Of a stretch of DNA of 21,239 nucleotides, positions 10,274-19,671 are shown in pieces. Positions within the stretch are counted from its first letter, which is position 1; every line of letters begins with the position of its first letter. This DNA is from Irineochytrium annulatum (Eukaryota > Chytridiomycota > Chytridiomycetes > Chytridiales > Chytridiaceae): positions 1 to 21,239 of the forward strand of contig JADGJL010000434.1 of the NCBI GenBank assembly GCA_027600665.1, written 5' to 3'. Made by a program: the position numbers and the translations under genes. Below the pieces are notes generated by a model. That model worked only from the letters and a program-made list of their open reading frames with translations, was not told the origin of the DNA and ran no database searches.

Positions 10274-10281
10274 TCACGTGA
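10274..10281. promoter_or_regulatory. TCACGTGA E-box
   Basis: A perfect 8-bp palindrome with a CACGTG core, the preferred site of class B bHLH factors of the USF, Cbf1 and MITF/TFE type. It lies about 850 bp upstream of the bHLH gene start, and that gene encodes the H..E..R residues that read this core. Autoregulation is possible but unproven; the distance is long for a compact fungal genome, and the site also serves the divergent gene. Confidence 0.4.
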
Positions 10282-10546
10282 AAGGCCTTTGTCAAAGTCG
10301 CTTGATGGCGATGAGGTTTCGTCCGCCCAGCCTCCCGTTCTCCTGTTGTTGAGCTGTTGATGAATTGATCGCTTGTGCGCGACGGCGAGAGATGCGACGA
10401 CGAGATGCTTCTCCGTCCAGCGGAACCTCGGCATCGCTGTCGAGCGGTACCCCGAGCTTCAGCCGTTACGACCCTGCTGACGAGCGCTCGCAGATATATT
10501 GGGCTGCCGTATTAATCTTCCTATTTTTTCGTTCGTTGTATCTTGA

Positions 10547-10963
10547 TCACATGTACATTATAATATCATGCAAACCTGGTATCGATACCACATGTACCAT
10601 CTGACGACCCGTTTGCATTCTTCCTGATTGGCAATTAGTCTCGAGGTAACGGCCCTTTGAGGGAGAAAGGGGGTTACCAGAGATGCTGGGGCTTTTAGTG
10701 CGAAAAAAGGTCGCTGAAGCTGAGCAGCAAAGTTCTTCTCCGATAGCCTCTACCTCGGCATACTCGGGCTCATCCCAAGGTGAGGCATCCACCCACCGCT
10801 TCGCCGCCCTTCTGGCCGGCCAGGGGGGCCGCGGATCCGTCGCTTGCCGCTCGAAGGGAGTGGGGGCCGGGGTCCGGTCGGGCCACTTTGGTGGTCGCGG
10901 AGGTCGCTCGGCGGGGCTCTGTTCGGGAGAACCAGGCCTCTTCCCCACGCCGTTGCTGATCAT
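10547..10963 (-). CDS. Doubtful W/P-rich open frame, unknown
   Basis: The frame is open on minus from about 11085 down to TGA 10547, but the first ATG is at 10963, leaving 138 codons. Upstream of that ATG the frame includes CPWPARYEKVLND. Downstream come PPKWPDR, RPPWPARRAAKRWVD and PWDEPEYAEVEAIGEEL. A PWPAR motif occurs twice, and Trp and acidic residues are more frequent than expected of a GC-rich shadow frame. The last 40 or so residues lie in AT-rich DNA and look non-coding, so an intron near 10675 may remove them. The plus strand is also open here (ATG 10683 to stop 11010). No family is recognised. It may be a small gene divergent from the CCCH/CCHC gene, a 5' leader element of that gene, or chance. 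Confidence 0.25.
   Translation of the reverse strand: MISNGVGKRPGSPEQSPAERPPRPPKWPDRTPAPTPFERQATDPRPPWPARRAAKRWVDASPWDEPEYAEVEAIGEELCCSASATFFRTKSPSISGNPLSPSKGRYLETNCQSGRMQTGRQMVHVVSIPGLHDIIMYM
10548..10597. promoter_or_regulatory. Palindrome TGGTATCGATACCA flanked by two CACATGTAC repeats
   Basis: A perfect 14-bp palindrome at 10577..10590 sits next to two direct copies of CACATGTAC (10548..10556 and 10589..10597), 41 bp apart. CACATG fits the CANNTG E-box form. The arrangement suggests a compound binding site for dimeric regulators in the shared promoter region. No known factor is assigned. Confidence 0.35.
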
Positions 10964-11114
10964 ATCGTTTAAGACCTTCTCGTATCTGGCAGGCCACGGG
11001 CAACTCGGTTGACGCTTTCTCGTTTCCGCCGTTTCCCGTTTCCCCCCGACCACCTCCGCCCTTTGATCACCTGAGGCGGAACCCTGCGTCTATCGAGGAA
11101 ACCGTCCTAGAACC

Positions 11115-11224
11115 ATGCTCGGGTCCTCGTAAGTGCACCCCGCAATCCCTGGGCCTTCTTCCGCCACAGGCTATCTCGCCTGTTACTAATCCTACCCCTC
11201 CCATTGCTGCATCAGGTCGTTGTC

Positions 11225-11255
<31 letters not shown>

Positions 11256-14200
11256 GAGAATCCCGTGGCGGTGCCAGCAAAGACCAGCGCCCTTGTAAAT
11301 GGGTCGGCGAATTCGGGCAGCAACGCCGCCGCCGGGAATACTGGGAGCAATGCGAACAAACTTTCGCCGACTTCGTCGCGATCGGGATCACCGATGGACT
11401 CGTACTCGGCCTCGCCTCCAGACGGACTCGGGTCGACCTTAAAGGGGAACAGCAATAGCCAGCAGCAACAGCATCAGCATCAGCATCAGCATCAGCATCA
11501 GCATCAGCATGAGAGTGGAGTGCCCATGGGCGATGATGGGCGAGGGTTCAATCCCGAGAACCATCTCAAGCATGCGTCAAATGAAGAGCTGTACAGGATT
11601 ATGCAGGTAATGCGGGATGGGACTGAAGTGACGATGATTAGTAATGTGATGTTAATGCACTATTTGCAGTCGCTTAAGTCCGCTGGTGTATCCGTTCCGC
11701 CGTCGGGGCAGGAATACTTCCAGCCGAACGGGCCCGAGTACAATGATATGGACATGAACGGCTACAGGATGGACGCCCGCCGCCAATCCGTAAACATTCC
11801 CGTGTTCCCAGACTCGAACACCGGCAGCCCGCGTGACTTCTTCACGATCGACCGCCGCGGAAGCCTCGGCTCGCTGCCGCGGACGCTCGGCCTTACATAC
11901 CTCAACGACAGGGACGATATGGCGGATCAGCGGCAGTCGAGTCAAGCACGACCTAACATGTACGGGCATCTGACCATGAACGATGGCGCGCCGTCCCCGC
12001 CTCGCCTCCCGGATCACAGCTACAAGCTCGCCGAGCCTGATTTCACCTTCTCGGACGAGAACGGCGTGCCCATGAAGCCGAGTCGCTCTCAGCAGTCTAT
12101 GGAAGGCTCGCCGTCGCAGCAGATTCCGACGCCGCCGGCATCGGACCAACGCCTGCGCCTCGAGGTTGAGACGACCCTGCACAAGACGCTTGAGCTCGAG
12201 TGCGTCTTGACTTTGAAGGAGCTCAAGTCATTTGAGGCTCAGGCGGCGGCCGCCGAGGTCGAGTACGCGCGCGCCCTTCAGGCCTTCAGAGAGGCTGAAA
12301 TGATCAAGGAGGAGAGGAGAAGGGAGCTTGACTCGGCCCTGGCCGAAAGGAGCGAGGCGAAAAGCATCATTAGGTATCTGACGGGGAGGGTCGAGAGCCT
12401 CAACACTAGGATTAGGGACGGGAGCGGAAGGCTCAATGTCCTCCGAACCGGCCACAGGGGTTCCAGCTCGGGCCTTCCCGGCGGTGTTGGCGAGAATCGC
12501 TTTTTCGCTCCGACCTCTGAGAGCCCCACGCAGAGGTCTTCGTCGTCAGGCAAGACCGTCGGTGGGCTCGTCTCGGCCTCGGCCGGTGCATCCCTTATGC
12601 CGCCCAACTCGCTGATTTCGGCCAGGCGGCACTCCTCCCCGGGTTTGACGTCAATCGCGCCCGAGGCAACGTCGATCGTCAGCAGCATTGACCGCGACCT
12701 CGATGAGTGGGACCGCAGGAGCGAGCGCAACGACTCCTCGGCCCAGGATGGCGCCGACGAGGAGCGTTACCGGACCGAATCGCAGGAGACTCTTATCAAT
12801 CAGAAGCGCGCGCGGACGACGTCGCCTGCTGACGGAGACGAGGGCATGCAGCAGAGCCAGCAGCAGCACCTCCACCAGTTGAAGTCCAGCCACCTCTCGA
12901 TCAACACGGCCGTCACGAGCGGCGGCGCCGCCGCTGCCGCGCCAAGCTCGGCCGTAAGCCACCCCGGCGAGACGCTTTCGCTTCTTTCACATCACACGGA
13001 CATGGACAGCGGCGGCGGTGCTGGTGGAAATGGCCAGCCCTCCAGCTGCATTAGCTACCAGAGGGGCCAGTGCCCGCTGACGACGAGGGAGTGCAAGGGG
13101 CTGCACGTGTGCATTAGGTGCAACGGGCCGCATCCGGTCATTCTTTGCAAGAAGGACAGGAACGTTTGCGTGAAGTGGAACATGGAGGGTACGTATTTTC
13201 TCCTACGTTTTATTATCACTGGTGCCTAATATTTGACATAGAGTGTAACACGGGATGCCATCGCGAGCACAGGTGTTTGAGGTGTGCGTCGAGGGAGCAC
13301 ACGCTTAGAATCTGCCCAATTCGACCTCTTGGTGGCGCTGAGTTTTGCTTCGGTAAGTTTTGTTACTTGATTGCACGGAGACCTTGTGGCTTACAACAAT
13401 TATGATTAGCGTGGAACTCGGCCGGCACGTGCCGAATCGTCGACTGCCGTCGCCTTCACGAGTGCATCCGATGCGGAACGTCGCATCCGTCCATCATATG
13501 CCCGGAAAATCTCGACAACTACCTTATCGAGTACATCAAGCGCCGTCGCTCTGAGAACTGCCCGGACGAGGAGCTACATCGCCTCGAGCTGGAGCTTTCT
13601 CACTCGCTTCCGACCACGAACACGCCGTCGACGGCCGCGTCCGCCGCGGCCGCCGCAGCTGCCATGTCCATGTCCCTCGCCGGGATGCCGCAGAATCCGA
13701 TGCAACACTACGGCTTACCGCAGCACATGATGCACCCGAACATGATGAACCTCGCCAGCATGAACATGGGCATGGTGCCGCAGCCGCACCCGATGCACGT
13801 GGCGGCCGCCGCCGCCGCCGCCGCGAGCCTCCGCGGACCAGGCGGGAACGGCGGGTTGACGAGCCCGAATCAAGGGAGGGGTGAGATGAGCCCACCGGCG
13901 GTGTCGAACAAGCTTCTTATGAGCGCTTTGGATATCGAGAGGAGCTCGAAGAGGATGCGCGGCGAGGAAATGGGCGGGATGTTGATGCCGATTCGCGGCG
14001 CCCAGGGAGGTGGTCAGGGAGGTGGCGGCGGGAGCTTGAGCAATGGTGGCATGAGTCTTTTGACGGAGGGGGAGCGGAAGAGCATTTGCAGGGACTATAA
14101 CAACTTCAAGTGTGAGGTGGAAGACAGTGAGTATACTGATCTGTCTGTTCCCTGTTATGCATGCTAATTGGCTGCCTGCTAGATCGATGTCGCTTCCGTC

Positions 14201-14280
14201 ACGTTTGCTTGAGGTGCGGAGGGCTTGATCACCGCGAGCGGAATTGCGGTTTCTTCTCGGACGCTGTGCCCACTTACTGA
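11115..14280 (+). CDS. Protein with four fused CCCH plus CCHC zinc modules, coiled coil and poly-Q/QH tracts
   Basis: Exons 11115..11128, 11216..13188, 13242..13352, 13410..14126 and 14183..14280 give 970 residues. The 14-nt first exon, MLGSS, is supported by a GTAAGT donor, a TTACTAAT branch site and an in-frame junction; the frame otherwise lacks an ATG before the Gln run. The N-terminal half is low-complexity (nine Gln, then seven Gln-His pairs). A coiled coil lies at about 317-407. Zinc modules are at 616-649, 656-687, 698-730 and 926-960. Each has C-x7/8-C-x3/6-C-x3-H followed after one residue by C-x2-C-x3/4-H-x4-C, i.e. a CCCH finger merged with a CCHC knuckle, as in CEVEDNRCRFRHVCLRCGG. 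A 195-residue Ala/Met/Gly-rich insert with a basic SSKRMRGEE patch separates modules 3 and 4. RNA or single-stranded nucleic-acid binding is inferred from both finger types. Similar merged fingers occur, as I recall, in fungal retroelement proteins, but no polymerase or protease is present here. All three downstream introns (53, 57, 56 nt) are phase 1 and cut inside modules. Confidence 0.87.
11226..11252 (+). repeat. (CAG)9 microsatellite at the N-terminus of the CCCH/CCHC protein
   Basis: Nine pure CAG codons encode Gln directly after the first splice junction. Purity of the repeat suggests length variation between strains. Confidence 0.9.
11469..11510 (+). repeat. (CAGCAT)7 hexanucleotide repeat encoding (Gln-His)7
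   Basis: Seven perfect CAGCAT units encode alternating Gln and His at about residues 90-103 of the CCCH/CCHC protein, preceded by four Gln codons. Confidence 0.92.
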
Positions 14281-15445
14281 AATCCCCTTCGTCTCCAATT
14301 TCTTTTTCCTTTTAATGGTATTGAGGGGTGTATATGGGGTTTGCATGAATTATGGTCAGCTACTTTACGGTATCACGTTATTATGTTGCTCGATGTACAC
14401 ATGGCTTTGTGTTATCCCTACCGTCGTGAAGTTGTGTGATAATGTCTCTTATTCCCTTTCATTGTCTCATTCCATCGCCCTGTCTCTCTCTTTCTCTCAT
14501 TTTCTCTCTCTTTTTTTCTTCCATGTTCAGAGGGAGGACTTTCATTCCAATTGCGGGCGCGTTCCCCTTCCCTGGTTGCCTTTTTCTTTGACCGTCGCTC
14601 CTTACCTTTTTTCGAAGCGTGCCTTTTTTTACTCTGCCGTCTGTTCTGTCCATACATCGTATACTTCACGGGCTTAAAATAGCGGACGGGAATCCACTCT
14701 CCCTTGACTAATCTTTTTTTTTGTATATGCTTACTTCTACACGCCGCCTTTCCTTGAATGTTCTGTTATAGCATGGCTGAAGGAGTTGGATGAGGCAATA
14801 TGTTATTTTCTTCTGATTTCCCGTGTTGCTACCAAGCCTTGCAACGATGATGCCCTTTCCCGTTCTCCCTCTCTTTTCACTTCTTTCACTTGCTTGGTTT
14901 CTCAGTCTCTACTTATCATCATACTTCCTTACCTTACTGAATATCGAAACCTGCAAAGTTCCCATCTCAGAGCTTCTGACGCTATATTATAAATTACGCC
15001 TATGTTGTCTTTTTGGGTTGGAGGAGTCGCCGGAGAAACCTTAATGTCATCTTCGTTAATCTTGAATTTCTGGCCGCCGTTATTTTCCTTTGTGATGAGT
15101 CTATGGCCCCCACTTAAGATCATTCTTTTTTAGCGTGTTGGAAAAATTGCAGCCAGACCTTTGGGAAGGGTTGTTGAACATCACTAATGAGGTTTCGATT
15201 AGTATCGAATATTGCTTATCTAATGTATTGTATTTGTTACAATTTCAATGTGACCACTGTTTTGCAAGCAACCTCCCTTTCCGACGCGTTCAACAAAGAT
15301 TGTTACATTGGGAGTTATTTGTGTGCATACCACCACAAAGCCATACGTTACTCCGGTATTTCAGGGCCATCAAACTGACGCCAGCACGGCGACCTCCGGA
15401 GAATCTATTAATTTCCAAAGTGAGGCCGAAAAAAGACTGCAGCCG
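14281..15445. other. Convergent intergenic region, T-rich
   Basis: It lies between the stop codons of the CCCH/CCHC gene (plus) and the EFCAB11-like gene (minus). Positions 14440 to 14760 are rich in TCTC and T runs on the plus strand, giving a U-rich 3' region for the plus-strand gene. Open frames such as 14225..14677 are hydrophobic translations of this pyrimidine tract. No RNA gene or repeat family was recognised. Confidence 0.45.
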
Positions 15446-16217
15446 CTACAGCGCGAGGCCCATGCGCATGATTGACTCGAACTCGCGGTAGCCAACCTGA
15501 AGAAGTTAACAGAGGAGAAAAAAACGCATCTCCGCGCATATGTGGTACTATACAGTTTGCTCTCACCTTCCCGTCCCTGTCTCTATCAACCTCCGCAAAG
15601 CACTCGTCGACGACGTGAGTCCGAATCTTCGGGGCGGCGATGGCAAAAGCACGTCGGAGGTCGCGAAGGGTGATGAAGCCGTTCGCTATCAAGTTGTAAG
15701 GTCAAACAGAGAAAATTCAGAGCCCTCACATTGACTGTCGAGCGTCAAGAACATGCCCCGGATCCGCTCGTCAGGCTCTTGCAGGCGGAGGCGAGGGAGC
15801 ATTAGGGTCTCAAAGGCCTGCAGATTCAGTTCTGCACACAACTGTGTAAAATCTTCTGCGCTGAAGGCCCAACACGGCCCAACCTCTCCGGTCCAGATTC
15901 GTCTTCCGAGATATTTGCTGGAGCTCAAACTACCAAAATACACGTAATCCGAACAAACAACGCTCGTTACGATAACAATATGTGGAACCTGTGAATAAGA
16001 AGAAGTGAAGCTCACATCAGACGGCTTATAGCCGAGTAGACCGACAATGGCGACGCGCAGGTCGTCCTGCGTCAGGTAACCCTTCGAAGCGCGGTCTGAG
16101 CGTCTGAAGACCTGTAATGCCCAAATATCAGTCAGACCAGAGCCAGGCCGTCGAATACAGAATATCTCATCCTTCGCAAGGTACCTCCTGGATATCGGCC
16201 CGGAGGACGTGATCCAT
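15446..16217 (-). CDS. EF-hand protein, EFCAB11-like
   Basis: Six exons (16217..16185, 16111..16016, 15929..15884, 15831..15730, 15685..15567, 15496..15446) give 148 residues, near the 163 of human EFCAB11. The start MDHVLRADIQE is the only reasonable ATG. EF-hand 1 is DRASKGYLTQDD (17-28), followed by GLLGYKPSD, a match to the GYKPS block of EFCAB11. EF-hand 2 is degenerate (about 50-61). EF-hand 3 is DSQSNGFITLRD (90-101), then AFAIAAPKI. EF-hand 4, DRDRDGKVGYRE (126-137), is canonical with D1, D3, D5, G6 and E12, and should bind calcium; loops 1 and 3 lack some ligands. EFCAB11 has no settled function. Introns are 73, 86, 52, 44 and 70 nt. The third donor, GTTGGG, is atypical, but the spliced product keeps family length and spacing. 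Reading through introns 2 and 3 is also open and would add 46 residues net. It diverges from the F-box gene over 302 bp. Confidence 0.85.
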
Positions 16218-16519
16218 AATCGCGCTGTGCAGCACTCGCCCCCAACTTGGTCGGAACCCGAACTTGTGATTCAGAAATCAACGGCCAACGTGGTGGTGGC
16301 ATAGCGGCACTCTTGGGATCCTGACCTCGACCAGCGCCCAAGTCCACCGCGGCCAGCTGCGATCTCGGCATCGGATCTTTGGCCTCCTCTCCGAACCCCG
16401 CCTTCCCGGTCGTCGCCGCGGATCCTCTGGACTCTTGCGTCGCCACCCTTCTCCTCACATCCCCCCTACCCACCTGGCATCCGGCGCCCACCACCGCACC
16501 GGCATCCGCATCCGGCTCC
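16218..16519. promoter_or_regulatory. Shared divergent promoter region, EFCAB11-like and F-box/ankyrin-like genes
   Basis: Only 302 bp separate the two start codons, so both promoters must overlap or interleave. The F-box side is C-rich and open in frame back to 16379, but has no ATG. No clear TATA box was seen. Confidence 0.5.
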
Positions 16520-19227
16520 ATGGAGTCCATTCGTCGAGCGGTCGCGCTCTTGAACAAGCTGCAGCGCACCGACTCGAACGGCAGCCTCAGCATCAACGGT
16601 AACGCTGAGGACGCCATCGCACTCCTCCACCAGGCTCTCGGCTTCTTCGGCGACCGCATCTCCTTCACACCGATCGAGGTTCTCGAGCGCATCTGCCTCT
16701 TCGTGCACCCGCACCAAATCGCACGCCTCTCGAGGCTCTCGCGGTTCTTTCACAGCGTCATCCGTGACCCGTCCTTTGGGGCATCGTACACGTTCGCTGT
16801 AGAGAATCTGTCGCTCGTGTTGGCGGATGCGGAGAGGGTGGCCGCTCGTGGTGTGAAGGTTATCAATGGGAACGACGCGGAGGATGAGGCCGAGATCATC
16901 GAGTTCGCGGATTATGGACACCCAGAGTTCATGAGATACCGTGTGTTGAGGCGGATAAAGTATAGCCGGTTGGCACCGAGCTTCTCGGCCGCCTTAATTT
17001 CGCTCATTGGATTGTCGAAGGCGACGGTGTGCCTCATTGACCCAGAAACAAACAGTAAGGGCTTTTGGAGACATTCTTGAACTAAACTATTATTTCGTAG
17101 TTCGGCGAGAATCTTTTGGTCAAGAACTGAGAGTGGCTCCAAGAGTGACGACAGCTCTCCTCACAGCGTTACACCAAGGCCCTATCCCATGCCCGCTCAT
17201 CCTTCACACAAACTTCAACTTTTTCAGCGAGCAGGTTGGTTTTTTTGGCGTTCCTGGTGAAGCTGACAAAACTTGTAGGCCATCGAATTTGTTTGCCGAT
17301 TCTCGCAACGGGAGGCATTGCGGTTGCTAAAGAAGCACGAGTACATGCAGATTCCACTGAAGGGGTGGCACTTCCGCACGGCACTAGACCTCGCGGCGGA
17401 GTTCGCAGGTGTGTTTTTGTTTTTGGTTTAGTTTACTGGGAGCATTTTCTAACTTAACACAAAGATTCGGAGTTCATGGAACATATTATCAAAACATGGC
17501 CGGACTCCTACGAGCTTGCCGTCGTGATTGGGAGTGCCATCATGGGAGGCAGGTTGGATAACGTGCTTTGGCTGCTGTCGCACCCGGACGGCTTCGACGA
17601 TTCCGATCCAAATTGGTATTCGATGTTCAGCCTCGCGATTTGTAGACCAAACGGGGCCGCGGACGCCATCGCGTGGATGGTGCTGGACCAGCCGACGGAC
17701 GTGTTCGACCCGGCGGACCATCACCTTGCCCTCGTCAAGACGGCGCGTCTCGGGAAGGTTGACTTTATCCGAGCTCTCCTTGAGCGCGAGACTGTACTGC
17801 GGGATGCCGTGGGCATGCAGAAGGCGCTCCACGAGGCCGTGACAAACCGGCATCTCGAGGCCGCGGAGCTTATCCTGAACTCCATGAGGGCCGACCCCGT
17901 GTCTGAGCTCAACCGCGCGCTCAACACGGCATTCACGGTCGCTGAGCTGGAGGGAGAGGGGGAGGTAGGCGAGGACTCGTCGTCGGACTCGTCGAGCGAG
18001 CGGGCGACGGACCTCATCTCGGCAATGGACACCGAGCCGACGGGCTCGGCCTTTAGGAGCGCACGAGAGCCCGTCGACGCGCTTCAGCACTTGTCACCGT
18101 TCATCGACCTTCTTATGCGCACCGACGCCCTCCCCTCGACGTCCACACCGCGAGACCGCGAGCCGCACCCGGCGACGGGGTCTTCGATTGTCCGGTTCAG
18201 GTCGGATTGGGGCGCCAGCAATCGGCCCGAGCTGTGGATTAACCCGTCGAGAAAGAAGGGCGTTATGCTCCGTGGTCGTGACCTGCTGTTCCGGAAGAGC
18301 TGGTCCGCGCAGGGAGATGTGTCGGTGATGCGGGAGGAGTTCATGGGTGATGATGATGTGCGGACATGGGAGGTCAGTCACGCGGGGCGGAGCAAGCGAG
18401 AGATCCGGTTCGAGCGGGGCGGGTTGGGCCGGATTGTGTTGACGGAGACGTTTGAGAAGATTAAGCTGTCGGACCCGGACCTTGTGATGGGAATGGAGGT
18501 AGACAGCGCGTTAACGGCTCTGTCGATGGTCGGGGCGGCCGTGGCGGATGTTGGAAGCATGTTTGAGCAGGCGATGATGAATGGGGTCGACTTTGACGCG
18601 ACTTTTGGGGACGTCGAGGACTTCCTCATGCAAGAGACGGCGGAGGAGGGCATGGTTGGAAGGGCACCGTTTGCGATGGCGAAAGCAATGGAGATCATGG
18701 ACACGGGGGTCGTAGATGATGGTATATTTGGCGGGTCATCGTCATCGTTGGGTAGCTCGTCGTCGTCGATGACGGAGCGGCGGGCACCGAGGGGTTCGAG
18801 GGAGAACTACGAGTTCGACATCTTCGCGTTCGGGAGGGTTGAGGACCCGTTGTTATCCACATTCGAGGGGCCGTTTGACGAGGAGATGCCGTCGGCTGCC
18901 TCAGGGTGCGCGTCGTCGTCGTCGTCGTCGTCGTCATCGGGCACGTCGGTATCTTCGCCGACATCGACTGCATCAACCGCCTCCTTCTTTTCGGCGGCCG
19001 CGAATCAGAAGCTGGCGAAAAGCCGGGAGCTGGGTTGGACGGTTGTGAATGCGGACCGGAGTGAGAGGTGGAGGATGGATGTTGCACTTCGGGGAAACGG
19101 GTGGTGTGATTTCAAGGTCGTCCCGAGGAGGGTCGCGGGGCGGGACGTGACGAATATCGTCGGCCGCCTTGTCGACGTCCAGGCGTCCGATCAGCTTATC
19201 ATCACGCTGACTGTGCTGCACTCTTAA
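16520..19227 (+). CDS. F-box-like protein with ankyrin-type helical repeats and a long novel C-terminal region
   Basis: Exons 16520..17054, 17101..17234, 17279..17408 and 17465..19227 give 853 residues; introns are 46, 44 and 56 nt. ATG 16520 has a strong context (ccATGG) and is the first ATG; the open frame upstream offers only TTG. An F-box-like segment is at about 48-88: FTPIEVLERICLFVHPHQIA then LSRLSRFFHSVI. Residues about 224-400 form helical pairs of ankyrin type, for example MEHIIKTWPDSYELAVVIGS and ALHEAVTNRHLEAAELILNS, with weak consensus. F-box proteins normally link targets to SCF ubiquitin ligases, with repeats binding the substrate; the role here is inferred. The remaining 450 residues match nothing I know: a Trp/Arg-rich block (about 500-580), an acidic Met-rich part, Ser runs, and a conserved-looking end, SERWRMDVALRGNGWCDFKV to LIITLTVLHS. 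The second donor, GTTGGT, is atypical. Confidence 0.8.
18913..18939 (+). repeat. TCG-rich poly-Ser microsatellite in the F-box/ankyrin-like gene
   Basis: A run of TCG codons with one TCA encodes nine Ser in the low-complexity segment ahead of the C-terminal block. It also creates misleading open frames on other strands. Confidence 0.85.
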
Positions 19228-19671
19228 TCCATTGATATTATCTCGCAGTCGCCTTTTGGTATCACTCATCGTTAGCTTTTGTATTCGGTTGCTTTTTTAG
19301 ATGCGCTACCTTGTACTTAACAAAATCACCCTGTTAAAATTTCTGTGCTTCATTTTTATTTTGTTTTTGTCTTGCTCACATCCTGTTCAATTTTAGCTTA
19401 CCACTGCCCTTTTTTGCTTCGCATAAGTAGTTTGGAATGTAGGATAATTGAGGGAAAAGTAATAACATCATTATGATCATGCACGATCGTTGAAATGCCG
19501 GAATAAAGCGGGGGGCCCAATCCCGGAATGATGAGGCGGTCAGTCAATTCCAGTCCACATCATCAGGTTTTCTTCTGATCGCCGCTGGCGGCCGCCCCTG
19601 TATCCGTTAGGCAGCCCCGAGCCTACTCCTCGAGCCTAGCAATCGCCCTGACTGGGCCTGCCTGAGCGAAA
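19228..19671. other. Intergenic between F-box/ankyrin-like and TBC genes
   Basis: The first 200 bp are T-rich on the plus strand (U-rich 3' flank of the upstream gene). The last 150 bp are GC-rich and probably hold the TBC promoter and leader. No gene or repeat is seen. Confidence 0.45.

Larger units (their letters stand above)
9426..11114. other. Divergent intergenic region, bHLH gene and CCCH/CCHC gene
   Basis: This 1.7 kb spacer separates the bHLH gene (minus) from the CCCH/CCHC gene (plus) and should contain both promoters. It carries a TCACGTGA site (10274..10281), a palindrome flanked by two CACATGTAC copies (10548..10597), and a GC-rich block (10680..11050) open on both strands. Open frames at 9430..9900 and 9914..10114 on plus are unremarkable in composition and have no recognisable domain, so they are not called. 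Confidence 0.5.

Noticed and set aside
14225..14677. 150-codon plus-strand open frame after the CCCH/CCHC gene
   Set aside because: It overlaps the last exon in another frame and then follows a pyrimidine tract; it gives Leu/Phe/Ser-rich peptide with no domain.
15989..16015. 27-nt intron ending at TTCACAG in the EFCAB11-like gene
   Set aside because: It is too short to splice and would leave residues that do not fit the family; the 86-nt intron ending at TTTGGTAG restores the expected spacing.
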